Shown: positions 33,490 through 46,419 of the stretch, piece by piece
Layout: each line of letters starts with the position of its first letter
How positions within the stretch are numbered: the first letter of the stretch is position 1
Assembly (NCBI RefSeq): GCF_029867415.1
Contig: NC_081185.1
Coordinates: 113,629,466-113,693,465 of the forward strand
Length of the DNA: 64,000 nucleotides
DNA from: Vicia villosa
Taxonomy: Eukaryota; Streptophyta; Magnoliopsida; Fabales; Fabaceae
Direction of reading: 5' to 3'
The notes under the pieces: generated by a model
The model's database searches: none
What the model was told of the DNA's origin: nothing
Seen by the model: the letters and a program-made list of their open reading frames with translations, nothing else
Position numbers and translations under genes: made by a program

Positions 33490-36400
33490 TTGTGTGATTT
33501 TTTTTGTTGACAAATTGTAAATTCTAGTATTTTTCATATAAATTTTGTGGAGGAATACCAACAATATCTAAAGGTTAACTCTAGTCATAGTCACATCAAT
33601 TGAGATGAAAATGGGGCGGCTATACGTTAGACAGTGCCACGTTTAAATAATCTGATGACAACTGTTTGAATAAAGGTAACAATGGAAAATTTCAAAAGCG
33701 TTTCCATTTTGAAAGTGCTTGGATTATTGGAAAAGACTATCATGAGGTGATAGATAAGAATTGGAAGAATGATGCAAGTATCGAGGCCAATTTGAATGCA
33801 GTTGGAAAGGATATAGAAACCTGGAAGGATAGTTTCATTGATCAAGTTTTGAATAAAAAGAAGGAGCTACTGATCAGACTGCAAGGAGTGCAACGTAGCT
33901 TACAGATTAAAGGAGAGACAATGTGGAGGGATTGAGGAGACTTGAGATGAAGCTGCAGAAACAATGTAGTGATATTTTACGAAAAGAATAGTTGATGTGG
34001 TTCCAAAGATTTCATACAAGATGGTTGGCTGATGGGGAACGAAACACGCCCTATTATCATATGAAAACAGTTTTTCGGAGAAGACAAAACAAAATTCTAA
34101 TGCTGAAGTCTGATCAAGGAGAATGGATTGAAGAGGAAAAAGAGCTTAGAAATCATGTCAATGAGTATTACAAGAAGCTGCCTGAAATTGGCGTTGGATG
34201 GAGGGAGTGGTTTACTAGATCTATTACCTTCCCATTCATACATATTGATGATATTAACAGAATGGTAGGTCAAGTTGAGGAGTTGAAGTGAGGAAATCGT
34301 TGTTTTCAATGAAGCCTTGGAAAGCATCGGGCCCGGATTGCTTTCCTGCAGATTTTTATCAAAAACTGTGGAAGACTATGGGGGACTCAGTGTGCAAGCT
34401 TGTCAAGCAGATTTGGAGTAGTCCTCATGAAATTGGTAGTATCAATAAGACCGATATTTGTTTGATACCTAAAGTGGATCAACCTCAGAATATTAAACAA
34501 TTTCGCCTCATCTCTCTGTAATGCAATTTATAAGGTGGTGAGTAAAATGGTGGTTGATAGGTTGAAACCTTGTATATAAAGAATAGTGTCGTCGTATCAA
34601 ATCGGTTTCGTGCCTGGAAGAAATATTCATGAAAATATCATAGTTGCTAGAGAAGTTCTGCATAGCATAGATAAAATGAAGGGTAGAAGGGGATTCTTTG
34701 TCATTAAGGTTGACCTCTCAAAAGCTTATTATAAGATTAGTTGGGAATTTTTGTGGAAGGTACTCTGAAGTCCAGCTGCCAGAAAATCTCAAAATTTTGA
34801 TCATGCATGATGTTACAAACGTTGAAACAAATGTTAATTGGAATGGAGCTAGGAGTGATTACTTTAGGCCACAACGTGGTATTAGGCAAGGGGGTCTGAT
34901 TTCGTCGTATTTATTTGTGATGTGCATGGAGAAATTGTCTCATTTGACTCTTGAGGCTGTAGATAATAAGAAGTGGAAAGCCATCAAAATGGGGAAGCAA
35001 GGCCCTTGTATGTTGCATTTAATGTTCGCTGACGACTTGTTGCTTATGGGAGAAGCAACGGAGAACCAGATGCGTTATGTGATGGAAATATTGCAGAAAT
35101 TTGGAGCAATGTCGTGACAGGAAGTTAGTAAGGAAAAAACTATTATTTTCCAAAAACGTGACAAGGAGGGCCAAGAGGAGACTGTGCGAGTTGTCTATGT
35201 TCATGGAGACACTTGAGCTTGGGAAGTACCTAGGTGTGGCTTTAAAGGGGAAAGCCTTGAGAAGGGGTGATAATAACTACATATTGGAGCAAGTTTTGAA
35301 AAGATTAACAGGTTGGAAAACTAGGCATCTATATTTTGCAGGCCGTGTTACGTTGGCAAAAAGCGCTATCGAGGCTATTCCGATATATCGAGTGTGCACC
35401 ATAAAGCTAGTTAGAAGACATTCAATAGCTTCAGCAGAAATTTTTGTGGGGGGATATAGATGAGAAAAGTATTTATCATGCTGTTAACTAGGATAAAGTT
35501 ACTAATTGCAAATCTGAAGAAGGAGTGGACCTGAGGAAGTTGGAGCAAATGAATAGAGTCTGCTGCATGAAGTTAGTGGGGAAGCTTATTAATGACGATA
35601 GTGCGATGTGGTGCAGTGTGTTGAAGAATAAGTATAATGTTACGACTGAGTGTAACCCAAGAGGTGTGGATTCCAAACTTTGGAAGGATATTGTTAAGCT
35701 TAAACCAGCTATGTTATCACATGCTTGTTGGATAATAGGTGATGGTGTCGTAATTGATCTTTGGGAAGACTGCTGGGTTGAAAAAGACTTGCAGATTCAA
35801 GATATGGAGTTGAGTATTTCATAAGAGTTAAGGAATATAAAGCTTAGAGATTTGGTTAATTCCGACGACAAATGGAATTGGGCTTTGATGAATGATTGGA
35901 TGTTGTATTCACTGATGCAAAAGATTAAGGCACTTCTCCCTCCAAATTTGGAATCGGGGATGGATAAGATAATTGTTGCAGGTGAAGGGAGCTATGGCAT
36001 TACAATTAGCAATTTGTATCGCAGCCTTGATGAGGATGATGTTGTTGGAGATATTTATATTTGGAAGAAACTCTAGAATCTCAGAGTTCACGAGAGAGTT
36101 AAGCATTTTGCTTGGATGCTAGTGCATGATCGCTTACTATAGAATCTGTAGAAGAGTTTGAAGGGTTTGGGCAATGCCGCTTGTGCGAGCTGCAATTGCG
36201 TTTGCAAAAGTACTCTACAAGCATTTAGAGATTGCAACACTGTTATGCAATTATGGGACAATTTTGTACTGGATAATATAAGGTTGAACTTTTTTAATGT
36301 TTGAACACATGGATCGGATCAAGATGAATATTAACCATAGTGAAGATTGGAGTAGATTTTGGGTCGAGGGTTGCCATAGTTTGTGGTGGTGCCATAATAT

Positions 36401-37045
36401 GGAGTCTCACAATGAGCAGTTTAGAAGACTTCATTGCATAAAATATCATGTGCATAATAATATTTTTGAGTTTAATAAAGCCCAAATGAGTAGGGAGGTT
36501 ACTATGAGTAAGGGATGTAGCACAACTCAAGTGAAGTGGAAAGCGCCTTGAGAAGGATGGGTGAAGCTCAATACAGATAAAGCTCGCAATATTAAAAGCG
36601 GTGCGGGTTATGGTGGTCTGCTTCATAATCATAAAGGTGAGTGGCAAGGTGGTTTTTACAAAATTCTGGAGATGTATAGTGCTTTATGTCCCGAGCTGTG
36701 GGGAGTCTTGGAAGGTTTACAATTAACCAGAAAAGCGGGGTTGAAATAAGGTGGAGATATGTGTGAACGCTATTCTGGTGGTTGAAGCTATTGATTCGGA
36801 TATTGTCAAAGAGGTTGAAGGTTATGCTTTGATCAAGAAAATTTGAAACATAATGAAGCTTTTTGATGAAGTGAATGTTCTACACTCGTATAGAGAAGTT
36901 AATCTGTGTTCTGATAGATTAGCTAGAGCATGCATAGAGAGTTATATAGACATGGAGTTTTAGGATGAAATCCCAGATTTTGTTCAGGAACAAATATGTT
37001 TAAATTTCGAAAACTCTGGTTTTGTTAGAACTATTGTGTAGTATT
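33490..37045 (+). pseudogene. LINE (L1-type) with RT and RNase H remnants
   Basis: Broken open stretches in order: pre-RT helical region (33666-34291, TRWLADGERNTPYYH), RT start (34288-34521, SMKPWKASGPDCFPADFY), RT fingers and palm (34586-34768, IGFVPGRNIHENIIVAREVL; VDLSKAY), RT palm with FADDLLL (34698-35117), thumb and connection (35101-35824) and RNase H (36561-36749, LNTDKARNIKSGAGYGG). The end near 37045 has the TTTTGGGCCTTGGCCCTCC tail I know from legume LINEs. Many stops and frameshifts, endonuclease missing: dead, 5'-truncated. The zinc-binding region is largely unrecognisable. Confidence 0.8.
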
Positions 37046-38217
37046 TTTTTCCTTTTGGGCCTTGGCCCTCCACTCAACTAATTTTTTCAACATTTCAAAA
37101 ATTTGATATACTAAGTTAGATTAATTATAGATTTATTGCATGCTGGTGTTTTTAAACAAGTAATGTGCTTTTTATATCTAAGTCCAATATAAGCTGGTTA
37201 ACTTAATAAGGTTTCAGTTTAAATTTCACAAGGAATAGAGTTTAAATTTTGTTGTCAACCTTATAATTTTATTAAGAATTTAAAGGAGATGTACTAATAG
37301 GTAAAAGAGTTTTACAATGTGACCTAAAAAAACATATCAATGTGACCTAAAAAAACATATCATTTGGCCATGGAATAAATTATCTCAAAACTACAGTATA
37401 ATTTGGCGGAATTCATAGTCGTGATTGGTTGACAGTGTAAAAATATTTTACAGTGTTAGTGTATCATCTATTTTCTCATTTATTAATGGATAACACAATA
37501 TCCTGTTGTGTTTGTTAAACTTTAGAGTTTTTTAAATCCTAATGAGGACCTCTTTGTTTCAGCTTAAAAAAATATTTTTTTTTTTGTATTTTTGAAAATA
37601 GATTTTTCAAAACCGTTTTTTAAAATATTACAAGTTTTTTTATATTCGTTTTTTCTAAAATGAAACATTAATTTTGATATCCTATAACATAAACATAAAT
37701 TACTGAAAACCAAAACTTAATCAAAATTACTATTTGAAATAACTTCAAAATAACGTGATTTTTAAAAATTTTGATATGAAATTTTTTCCAATAATAATCT
37801 TTTTGATTCTTCAAATTACAAAGTCAAAAGGGTCTCTTTGTCATTTCCTAATCAAGACATTTTTACAAATTCAAAACAAATCAGCATGCGCCATGTGTCC
37901 TCTTCTTCTCTCACTTTTTCCTTCTTCTTCAAATTGAACTATTTCTATCCTTCACTCTCTCTATTAAACACTCCACACACTTTACAAATTTTAAATTATA
38001 TTTACTTATTTCTCATTCTTCTTTCAAATTAAATTCATTTTTCTTTTATATTTCTATCTCTTTTAATTTCATCATTTCTTTTCTACCTAATTATGTTATT
38101 TTCTTCTAATTATTTTTAATATATTAAAATATATAATTATATTATATGATTATCTTATTAATTACTTATTGGTATATAAATATATACAATATTGACATTT
38201 AACTTTCAACTCACAAA
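37046..38217. other. AT-rich intergenic
   Basis: No gene. Includes a directly repeated CAATGTGACCTAAAAAAACA (37314 and 37337) and a piece of the TTGACAGTGTAAAAATATTTTACA MITE family at 37428-37460. Confidence 0.35.
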
Positions 38218-38766
38218 TCACTATTAGAAAAATATATATTTTATTTTAATTAATATTTTAATTATTTGAGATATAAATTTTTATTTTCAAATTTCAAAAA
38301 AAAAAAATTTCCTTGCATGTCATTATCAGCAAAATACTTATTTTATTTTAATTAACAATTATTTTTATTTCAGACACAAAATTTCTCTTTTTCTCACAGG
38401 GAACTATCAAGAAAATATATATTTTATTTTAATTAAAATTGACTTTATTTGATACACAAAATTCTTATTTTCAAATGTCAAAATTTCTCTTTTTTCACGG
38501 GACACTATACCTATTTATTTCCATTAACAATTGCCTTTATTTGAGATACAAAATTTTTATTTTTCAGAATATTAAAATTTATCTTGTTTCACAAATTACT
38601 ATCAGCAAAATACCTATTTTATTTTAATTAACAGTCGCCTTTATTTAAAACACAAAATTCTTATTTTTAAATATCAAAATTTTCCTTTTCTCCATGTTAC
38701 AGACATTTTTTTTAATCATCGTATTAAATAAATTTATCCGTGCGAACGCACGGGTATTTCGTTAGT
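38218..38766 (+). mobile_element. Helitron-like 3' end with tandem units
   Basis: About five diverged units of 80-105 bp starting ACTATCAGCAAAATA-like and containing ATTTTATTTTAATTAA. They are followed at 38738-38753 by the perfect hairpin CCGTGCGAACGCACGG, then about eight bases and TTAGT. A hairpin about 10 nt before a CTRR-T end is the Helitron 3' signature; here the tetramer is TTAG instead of CTAG. No Rep/helicase gene and no 5' end were found, so a non-autonomous, partly decayed copy is inferred. Confidence 0.45.
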
Positions 38767-39012
38767 TTTGTATGAGAAGTTGTTTCAATTATATTTCAAA
38801 ATAATATATTTAATATTATTTTGAAGTTATATAATATTGTGTTTTGGGACAACAAAATGCTTTAAGGTAAAAGGTCCAGTCATCCACCATCCCAATCAAT
38901 TTTATTTAGCATATATATTCATCACGTGAAAGATAAAGTACGTTTTTTTATCTACACTTTTAATTATATTCATCTTGAATTCTAAATTGATTTGAAAGTT
39001 GGAAAATTATTA

Positions 39013-39692
39013 TTATTTTTTTTTTATAAGCAAAATGAATTAAAAATGAGTACAAGGGGTACTCAACCCATTACACACTTGCAGTCAAAAAACAATCAAG
39101 GGGAGCATGAATCCAATATTGTACCAAAGTGGACAATTGCTCTTCACTTTCCCCATAGACAGCCAAGACCAAGAAGTAAACTTAATGTAGTATAGAATAT
39201 CATCTAAAACACAAGGAATTCCTCTAAAAATAGCATTATTCCTGGCTATCCACATAGACCATACAGAAGCCATCCAAAACATTGCTAGAATCTGCTTCTG
39301 CTTCTTCTTTTTTAAGCTTCTATGCTGAAATTTGCAGAATTTTTCAAAATGATCTCCACCCCCCAAGCCATCCAAGTCATTCATTCCTAACCACAATGTT
39401 ACATTCCTCCACACATTCCTTGACATAATGCAGAAAAACAACAGATGATCTCGATTTTCATCAGCAGAGTTACACACTATGCATACCTTGTCGGCTTCAT
39501 TACGAATAATGTTTCTCTTTGCCAATTGATCTTTCGTGGCAAGCCTGTTGAGCATTGTGCGCCATCCAAAAATTTTGATTTTTGAAGGAATCTTGGACTG
39601 CCACATAACTTTCAGCACCGAAATAGATTGCACGTCCATAATATCTTGGACAGTATTAAAAGAAGCTACGGTCGGCGATTTCAAAGTCTTAC
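39013..39692 (-). pseudogene. LINE C-terminal fragment (zf-RVT)
   Basis: Minus-strand ORF 39684-39085 of 199 residues matches the zinc-binding C-terminus of plant LINE reverse transcriptases (IKIFGWRTMLNRLATKDQL; CIVCNSADENRDHLLFFC; MASVWSMWIARNNAIF). A T-run on the + strand at about 39013-39025 is the poly(A). The 5' end meets the hAT MITE at 39693-39699, so truncation or later insertion defines the border. Open but lacks the RT catalytic part. Confidence 0.78.
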
Positions 39693-39698
39693 ATCATC

Positions 39699-40320
39699 GT
39701 GGAAATAGGTTAGGCCGATAAAGGGACCTACAGACTAGTCTATTTAAGCTCAAGACAGACTACACATTATTTTTTAAATAGAAAAGGCCTAGTCTTTTTT
39801 ATAAGTCTATTTAGTTAAAAGGCTAGGCCCTAAAATTTTTTTTTAAGCTTATTAGGCCGGCCTATTTATATAAATACGAATACATTTTTTTTACTATCGT
39901 TATGTTTTGTACTTTGAATTAAAATACATAAATAAAACTTTGTTACCTTGAAGAACTTGTGAAAATAAGATGAAAACATCTTATGAACATTGTTTTCATA
40001 AGTTCTCTTAAACAAATCGTCTCGTATAATTTATGCTAATATGTAAGTTAAAATAAGTCAATGCAAACAAATTTTTAGTCTCTTGGTATTTTAGTTAGTT
40101 AGTCTGTTTAAATATTATTTTAATTTCTTATTTATATATGTCTAAAACAAATAGGCTTTTACGTAGGCTAACAAGCTAATCAGGCCTTTAAAAAGGTTAG
40201 ACCCAGGCCTACAAAATAAGCCTACGACAAGCTACAGGACAGACTTAGGCTTCCATTTTTTTGAAAGGCCAGACTTAGACTTGGCAAAGGCTAGCTGGGC
40301 CCAGCCTATTTCCATCTCTA
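39699..40320. mobile_element. hAT-type MITE, copy 2
   Basis: Diverged copy of the element at 6830-7457: GTGGAAATAGG...CCTATTTCCATCTCTA ends and GGCCTA-rich inside. Flanks ATCATC (39693-39698 and 40321-40326) are the remains of the target duplication. The first few bases of the left TIR are lost. Confidence 0.75.
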
Positions 40321-40380
40321 ATCATCAAGCAACACTAATTTTAATTCCACAACGAAACAATATACTTAAATTAATAAAAA

Positions 40381-40545
40381 GGCGAAATACCCCCTTTTGT
40401 CCATTAAGTATAGCCCTTGGTTCATTTTTATTCCTCAATTATTTTTCATGTCAAATTGGTCCTTTAACTTTTTAATAGATGCATACGAGTCCTTTCCGTC
40501 TACTCTGTTAAAAATCTACATGGCAGTGACAGGTGGATTTGACCA
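40381..40545 (+). mobile_element. Single end of a Pack-MULE-family element
   Basis: GGCGAAATACCCCCTTTTGTCC and the following roughly 150 bp resemble the left end of the Pack-MULE at 1974 (same order of TTAAGTATAG, GGTTCATTTT, GGTCCTTTAA). The matching right end was not found nearby, so this is a fragment. Confidence 0.55.
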
Positions 40546-40829
40546 ACTCTTGTGATGGAATTAGCGTCTGAAAAACCGACGCTAAAAGTTATTTCTGGCG
40601 ATAGATTATTGTTGTTCATGTTCTTGCCCAATTTTTTTACAGTGATACCCCAACATAATAAAATAGAAGAAAGAAGAAACACAACCATATTGGATGTGGC
40701 AAGCTGCATGTTGAAGTAGAAGAACATGCCAAAATCCTTATAGGGTGAAGCAATCACCACCGCTATTTATATTCTAAATAGGTGCCATACCAACAAACTA
40801 ACAAACAAGGTTAGCGAAGAATAATGGAG

Positions 40830-42060
40830 TGGCAAACGAACATTAATGAGTCATGTGAAGGTGTTTGGTTCTACTTGCTACAAGCTTGTTCCTGATGCAA
40901 GGAGAATGATGCTTGATGATAAAAAATTAACTTATGATTTGGGTAGGATATCACTAAAATGGAGCTTACATGATATTTAACCAAATCAATGAGAAGATCG
41001 CAATGAGTCAAGACATTGTGATTGATGAGAACTCTGTCTGGGAATGAAATTCAGATGATGTAATTAACAAGCATTTTAAGAGTTATGGAATCGACAAAGA
41101 AAATAATGAAGTCGAATTTGACCAGTTGCTGACATTCCAGACATAGTCGAAGTCGATGAGGGTGTAGCTAGCACAAGCTAAACACCTCAAAGGACTAGAG
41201 TGCTACCAACAAGGTTTCAAGACTATGAAGTTATTGGTGATGATGAAGTCACAAGAGATGGAGAATTAGTTCATTTTATTTTAATTAGGGAAGGAAACTA
41301 CGATTGAAGAGTTACAAGCGGTCGAAAGAAACAACACATGGGAGCTAGTCGAATTCCCAATGCACACAAAAGCTATCAAAGTGAAGTGGGTGTTCAAATT
41401 GAAGCACAATGCTAATGGGTCAATAGTAAGACATAAGGCAAGATTAGTAGGTCATGAATTTCTTCAAAGATCAAGACTCTACTACTTTGAAGTATATGTC
41501 CAGTAGCAATATTGGAGATTGTCATATTGGTGGTAGCCCTAGCATGCAAGCAAGGCTGGTCAACATTTCACTTAGATGTGAAATCAGCATTTTTAAAGTA
41601 TACAAGTTGCAGAAAGCCCTCTATGGTCTCAAGCAGACACATAGGGCATGGAACAAGAAGATTGACTCATACTTGGTCAAATTGGGATTCATCAAATGCA
41701 GGTATGAGTATGATGTTTATGTTTAGGTTGTGGCACAAGATATAACAATCATCGGCTTATATGTCGATGACTTGCTAGTAATTGGAAATAGCATGGAGAA
41801 CTTGTCGACGTTCAACGAGCTGATGAAAAGGGAATTTAAAATTTTGGATCTGGAAAAATTGTCTTATTTCTTAGGCAAGTAATTTCAAATGTAGAAGCAA
41901 GGTATAATGCTACATCAAAGAAAGTATGTCAAAGAAATAGTAAAGAGATTCAGGATGGAAGACTTGAATTCTGCATCCTTATCCTTCGAACCAAATTTGA
42001 AACTGGAGAAGCATGGATAGGAGGACAAAGTCGATGTAACTTTGTTCAAACAAAATTTAG
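40830..42060 (+). pseudogene. Ty1/copia reverse transcriptase remnant
   Basis: Decayed pol on the + strand in shifting frames. Near 40855 is a post-integrase piece (KVFGSTCYKLVPDARR). From 41320 comes the RVT_2 start (NNTWELVEFP, VKWVFKLKHNANGSIVRHKARLV). Near 41590 is KALYGLKQTHRAW, near 41760 the catalytic YVDDLLVIGN, then LSYFLGK. Many stop codons and indels, no LTRs adjacent. Unrelated in detail to the intact copia at 54888. It ends just before the TA microsatellite. Confidence 0.75.
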
Positions 42061-42079
42061 GATCTTCTTTTCAATGAAA

Positions 42080-42082
<3 letters not shown>

Positions 42083-42132
<50 letters not shown>
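42083..42132. repeat. (TA)25 microsatellite
   Basis: 50 bp of TA dinucleotides followed by a T-run, at the border between copia remnant and the upstream region of F-box D. Confidence 0.95.
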
Positions 42133-42141
<9 letters not shown>

Positions 42142-42428
42142 TTTAATTTATCTAATTTTAATATATTTTTAAACAATATTCTTTATTTGCAATGCAAATT
42201 TTTGAATATTTTTTACTAAAAAATTATTTTATTTAAATTATTAGTGATATATATATGTAATAAAAATAATAATTATATATTTTTATTGACCAGACAATAT
42301 TTTTTCAAAGATATAAAATAATAATTAAAGTAAAATACAATGAATTTTATAAAATTACTAAATTCTATATATTACAAATAATAGACTTTACAAAACTAAT
42401 TAAACATTAAAAACCAAGTTAGGTAAAG

Positions 42429-43708
42429 ATGACTCCGTCGCCCAAGTTTTTCCCCAATGATCTCGTTGGCGAGATCCTATCTGCTCTTCCCGTGAAATCT
42501 ATTCTGCGATTCAGATGCGTTAGCAAATATTGCAATAATCTCGTTTCCGATTCCCATTTTGTCAAACTTCATCTCAAGAGATCATCAACACGAAATCCGC
42601 AATTCATACTAAAGGCCGATCATGTCTTACGAATCCCAGGCGAGTCCCCCTATGGCAGTGACGATGAATGGGAGGTGGAGGAAGCTTTCATTCCCTATTT
42701 TGTGAGCAGTTTAGTTGAAAATCCCTCTTTCGCCGTTGTTGTTGATCCTTACTACGTGGTGAAAAACCATGAATACCGTTTAATTGGTTCCTGCAATGGA
42801 TTGATCTGTTTGGTTGGTGAATCCATCACAGATGGTGAGTATTATGAGTACTCGTTCCATTTATGGAACCCAGCCACCAGGACCACATCTCCGAAATTTG
42901 GGTTCTTACGTTTATTTCACAATCGTCTCGGTTGCACTCCCTCTATTGACGATGGCTATTTCATATTCAGCTTTGGTTGCGATGATTCTACAGGAACTTA
43001 TAAGGTAGTCGCCTCACGTTACAATAAACGTGAACAAAAAACCAATGTCAGAATTCTAACTTTTGGTGATTCTGTTTGGAGAGATATTGGAAGTTTTCCT
43101 GTTGATCCTTTGAATTTGGACTTAATTTCGGGATCTGGTGTGTATCTCAAAAGCACTATTAACTGGTTTGCCATTCAAAATAAACTTTGGTATAACGGCG
43201 ATGATTATAAGGATATTAATGTTGAACAATGTTTTATCACTTTCCTTGATTTGAGAACTGAGACTTGCAACAAGTATTTATTGCCTCGTGATTTCGACGA
43301 GGTTCCTCCTACAGAACCAATTGTTAGTGTGTTGGGGGTTATCTTTGTTTTTCTTATCGTAACGAGGAACTTTATTTTGTTATATGGAAGATGGAGAAAT
43401 TTGGAGTTGAAGATTCTTGGGCTCAATTCTTTAAAATTAGCTATCAGAATCTTCAAATTGATTATGACTATAATGACGCATATATAAAATATCATTATCA
43501 ATTGAAGCCGTTATTTATTTCTAAAGACGGTGATTCATTGGCACTAAGAAGCAGTTTAAACTCTCAAGAAATTATTTATAGTTGTAGAGATAATAGAGTG
43601 GAGCGAATAGAAATTGCTGCAAGTAGAACAATTAATGATGATATAACTATGTATAGTGCCTGGTGCAGAGACGAGGAATATTTTGAAAGCTTAGTTTCAG
43701 TTTTATAA
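42429..43708 (+). pseudogene. F-box/FBA gene D, frameshifted
   Basis: Close relative of A. Reading opens at 42429 with an F-box (DLVGEILSALPVKSIL), GSCNGLICLVG and LWNPATRTTSPKFG. At 43333-43338 a run of six G in A is five here, so the frame shifts after VSVLG and the first reading ends at 43487. The remaining C-terminus (FGVEDSWAQFFKISYQ ... YFESLVSVL) is open in the other frame to TAA 43706-43708. Both parts look well kept, so either the lesion is recent or it is a base-calling error in a homopolymer. Donor GTAAGT at 43711 and acceptor near 43846 are kept. Confidence 0.8.
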
Positions 43709-43964
43709 AAGTAAGTTCCTCTTTCATAGTTTACATGTTTGAATTTATGCTAGTTCGTATATGTTGTTTTCATATGTATCAATTGTGTAAATATTATCTT
43801 TTATATTCCTTGACTTAAGAGCTTTAATTTGATGTGTGGGATGCAGAATTAGAAGAACCGCGGAAAGCTAATACAATGTGAGAATTAAAAGCTTAGAAGA
43901 AGAGCAGTTAAGGTAGTGCCTGTTTGGGAGGGTGGATTCAAAGGATTATGGTTTGTATTAGTTA

Positions 43965-44353
43965 GGTTATGTTTGAGAGTTTGGAGGGGAGGAGAGGGGA
44001 AGGCTTCCAAAAATTAAATTTTAAAAAAATATAAGAAAATATTTGACATTTTTTGGAAAAATGATTTTGTTTAGAATGATAAAAGAGTCATTATCATTAG
44101 TAATTTTTTAATTTTCAGAACACTATAACAACCTAAAAGATATTTGGAAAATTTATGTAAGCCCTTCAAAACCCTCAAAAACCCTCCTTCAATACAATTT
44201 TTGAGTTCCCCATTTTATGGAGTTTTTGGTTTTATGAATAAACTCAAACCCTCCAAAACCCTCCTACCCAAAATCTTTTTATCATTTTCATTCAATTCTT
44301 CTTATTTTTCAAAGTCCTCCCCTCCCTTCCCCTCTAAACTCCCAAACATAGCC
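43965..44353. mobile_element. Tourist-type (PIF/Harbinger) MITE
   Basis: 389 bp with inverted ends GGTTATGTTTG / CAAACATAGCC and TSD TTA (43962-43964 and 44354-44356). The matching place downstream of F-box A (10936-10960) reads straight through with a single TTA, an empty site. No ORF. Confidence 0.85.
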
Positions 44354-44356
44354 TTA

Positions 44357-45834
44357 GGATTTTAAAATTAAATTACTGCATTGCAATGTTTATTACACTT
44401 TTTTGTTTATATGTTTAAGCCTTGATGAGAAAAAAAAGAAAGCTCAATTGATTTGTAACTGTTATAGAATGAATACAACATTTTTAGTTAGCAGTATGTA
44501 TTAATTATTGTGTTTGATATCCACAGTGGAGTTGACACTTTGTACTATTTCTAAGTCTGTGACAACAGTTGGATGGATGTGCTATGGTATGAAATGGTAT
44601 TTATCAAAAGCGTTGCCGGTAGTGACTCCTTCAGCAAGAAGTGATAGGTGGCAAAGGTATAATGGATATGTCACATATTGAAGAGCACAACTTAAATGGA
44701 TTTGTAGGTTGAAGGGTCATCAAACTTAAACGGTTAGACATATTGAAATTAGTAGGCATTAGAAAAACTATGGCATATTATATACAAGGACATATTGAAC
44801 TGTTGGAAATGACTTTTTGTAGCAACCATCTTTGTCGTTGAAACCCAAAAAATATAACCAGATTTTTTGCAAGCCTATTTTACCAGGCCCTTGTATACGT
44901 CTTATTTATGCATGCATGAGAATAATCACTAGGCCCTTAGAGACAGTGAAAAAGATCATGGTATACTGATGATTCTCTTTTGATCATTTGAGGTGAACTG
45001 TAGCTTCTTATCTTCGCTCTATCACAATCATTACCATACAATGCAGGAAATTTGTTAGACCTTTAGTGGTAGTTATTACTCCCATTCTGCCTCCCTGCTG
45101 TGCCTGCATGTTCGTGCTGCCGCCCTCCCACCTTTTTAGCCTTCTCGGCCTCCACAGCTCCTCAACCTGTTTAAATTTATCGTAATTAGTTAAAGAATGA
45201 TATACACTTGATAATTACCATATGGATTTTTATTAGTATTTGTTCAATTTTATAATTTCATGTGTGGGATTGCAGAATCATAAGGACCATCAAGAACTAA
45301 TACAATGTGGAAATTAAGAACTTAGAAGAAGAGAACCTAAGGATGAATTCCAGGAACATGGTTTGCATTAGTTTGGAATTTAGAATGAAATTTGTCAAGG
45401 AACTTAAGGACATGATTTTTTCATGTACTTTGTTTTAAACCTCCTTTTTTTTACTATGTTGATTTGGACAAGGAAATACCTCATTTTATGTTTCAAAGGT
45501 GATTCTATGTTGCCCAATATTCATTTGTTGGATTTTCATCTCGGTTTGCATATTCAAAAACTTCTTTTAAAGGCTGAGGCATATCATAATTACTGCATTG
45601 AAATGTTTATTTGTTTCAGTTTAAGCCTTGGTGAGAAAAGCGCATAACGTTTATTGATTTGCACCTGTAGTAGAAAGGAATCCTACATTTTTAGTTATTA
45701 TGTATTAAGTATTGTGTTTGATATCCATAGCACAGTTGACACTTTCATTAGAAACTGAATCTTCAGCTTTTGGCCAAAACTAACTGGTTTTTGATGTCTT
45801 ATTATAAATCTATTTGTCTGGTTATATTCTTTCA
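44357..45834. other. 3' flanks of F-box D and of a lost copy
   Basis: 44357-44540 continues the 3' flank of D. 45240-45740 repeats the same flank (acceptor-like TTGCAG, AAGCCTTGGTGAGAAAA, CTACATTTTTAGTTATT), so another F-box gene once stood between them. 44540-45230 has no recognised feature. Confidence 0.5.
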
Positions 45835-46075
45835 CTAGTGAGTATGAAGAGTACTGGCTCTGGTTATTCTGTTTAGGTATTTTTTTCGTGATTTTTGCAG
45901 CTCTCAATGCAGCAATTTCAGGTCTCATGGCATTTTCAATTTGAAGTTTGTATTTAGGAATTCAATAGACACTCATTAGGTGGTGGCCTCCTGTGACAAC
46001 AACCCACATCAACAAGGTGGTGGCCTCCTGTTACAATCCACATCAATGGAGAAGCAAATGCGAGAATTCTCTGTT
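45835..46075 (+). pseudogene. F-box/FBA relic G
   Basis: Short pieces in family order: a GAGTATGAAGAGTACTGGCT-like segment (family EYYEYWLRLW) at about 45838 and, after an inserted stretch, GTGGTGGCCTCCTGTTACAA (family KVVASCY) twice near 45985 and 46017 in slightly different forms, then CGAGAATTCT (VRIL). Far too decayed to be translated. Confidence 0.55.
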
Positions 46076-46419
46076 AGAGTGATATTTTTTGGATAGAAAA
46101 AGACTTAAAACTCCAAATGCATAATAGCTCCAAATCTAGGATTGCAGCTTCAGTTTCGGAATGCTTCTGTTACTCATACGAAAAGGCAGCTTCTTTTCAG
46201 TTATTTCAATTTAATTGTTTTCTGCTCAATTATGCAGAAAATCTGTAGCCAATAACCACTATGGGAATGTCAATAACCCGCAAGAATCTTTTAAGTTATT
46301 GTCATCATTCTAAAACAGAACATACAAAAGGTATTTTTGTGGTTTCCGCAGCTCTCAATGCAACACTTTCAGATTTCATGGGATTTTAAATTTAAAGTTT
46401 GGTTTGAACAAGTCAACAC

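Noticed and set aside
40381..40800. Complete TIR element at 40.4 kb
   Set aside because: Only the left end of the GGCRAAATA family is present; no inverted partner or duplication was found.
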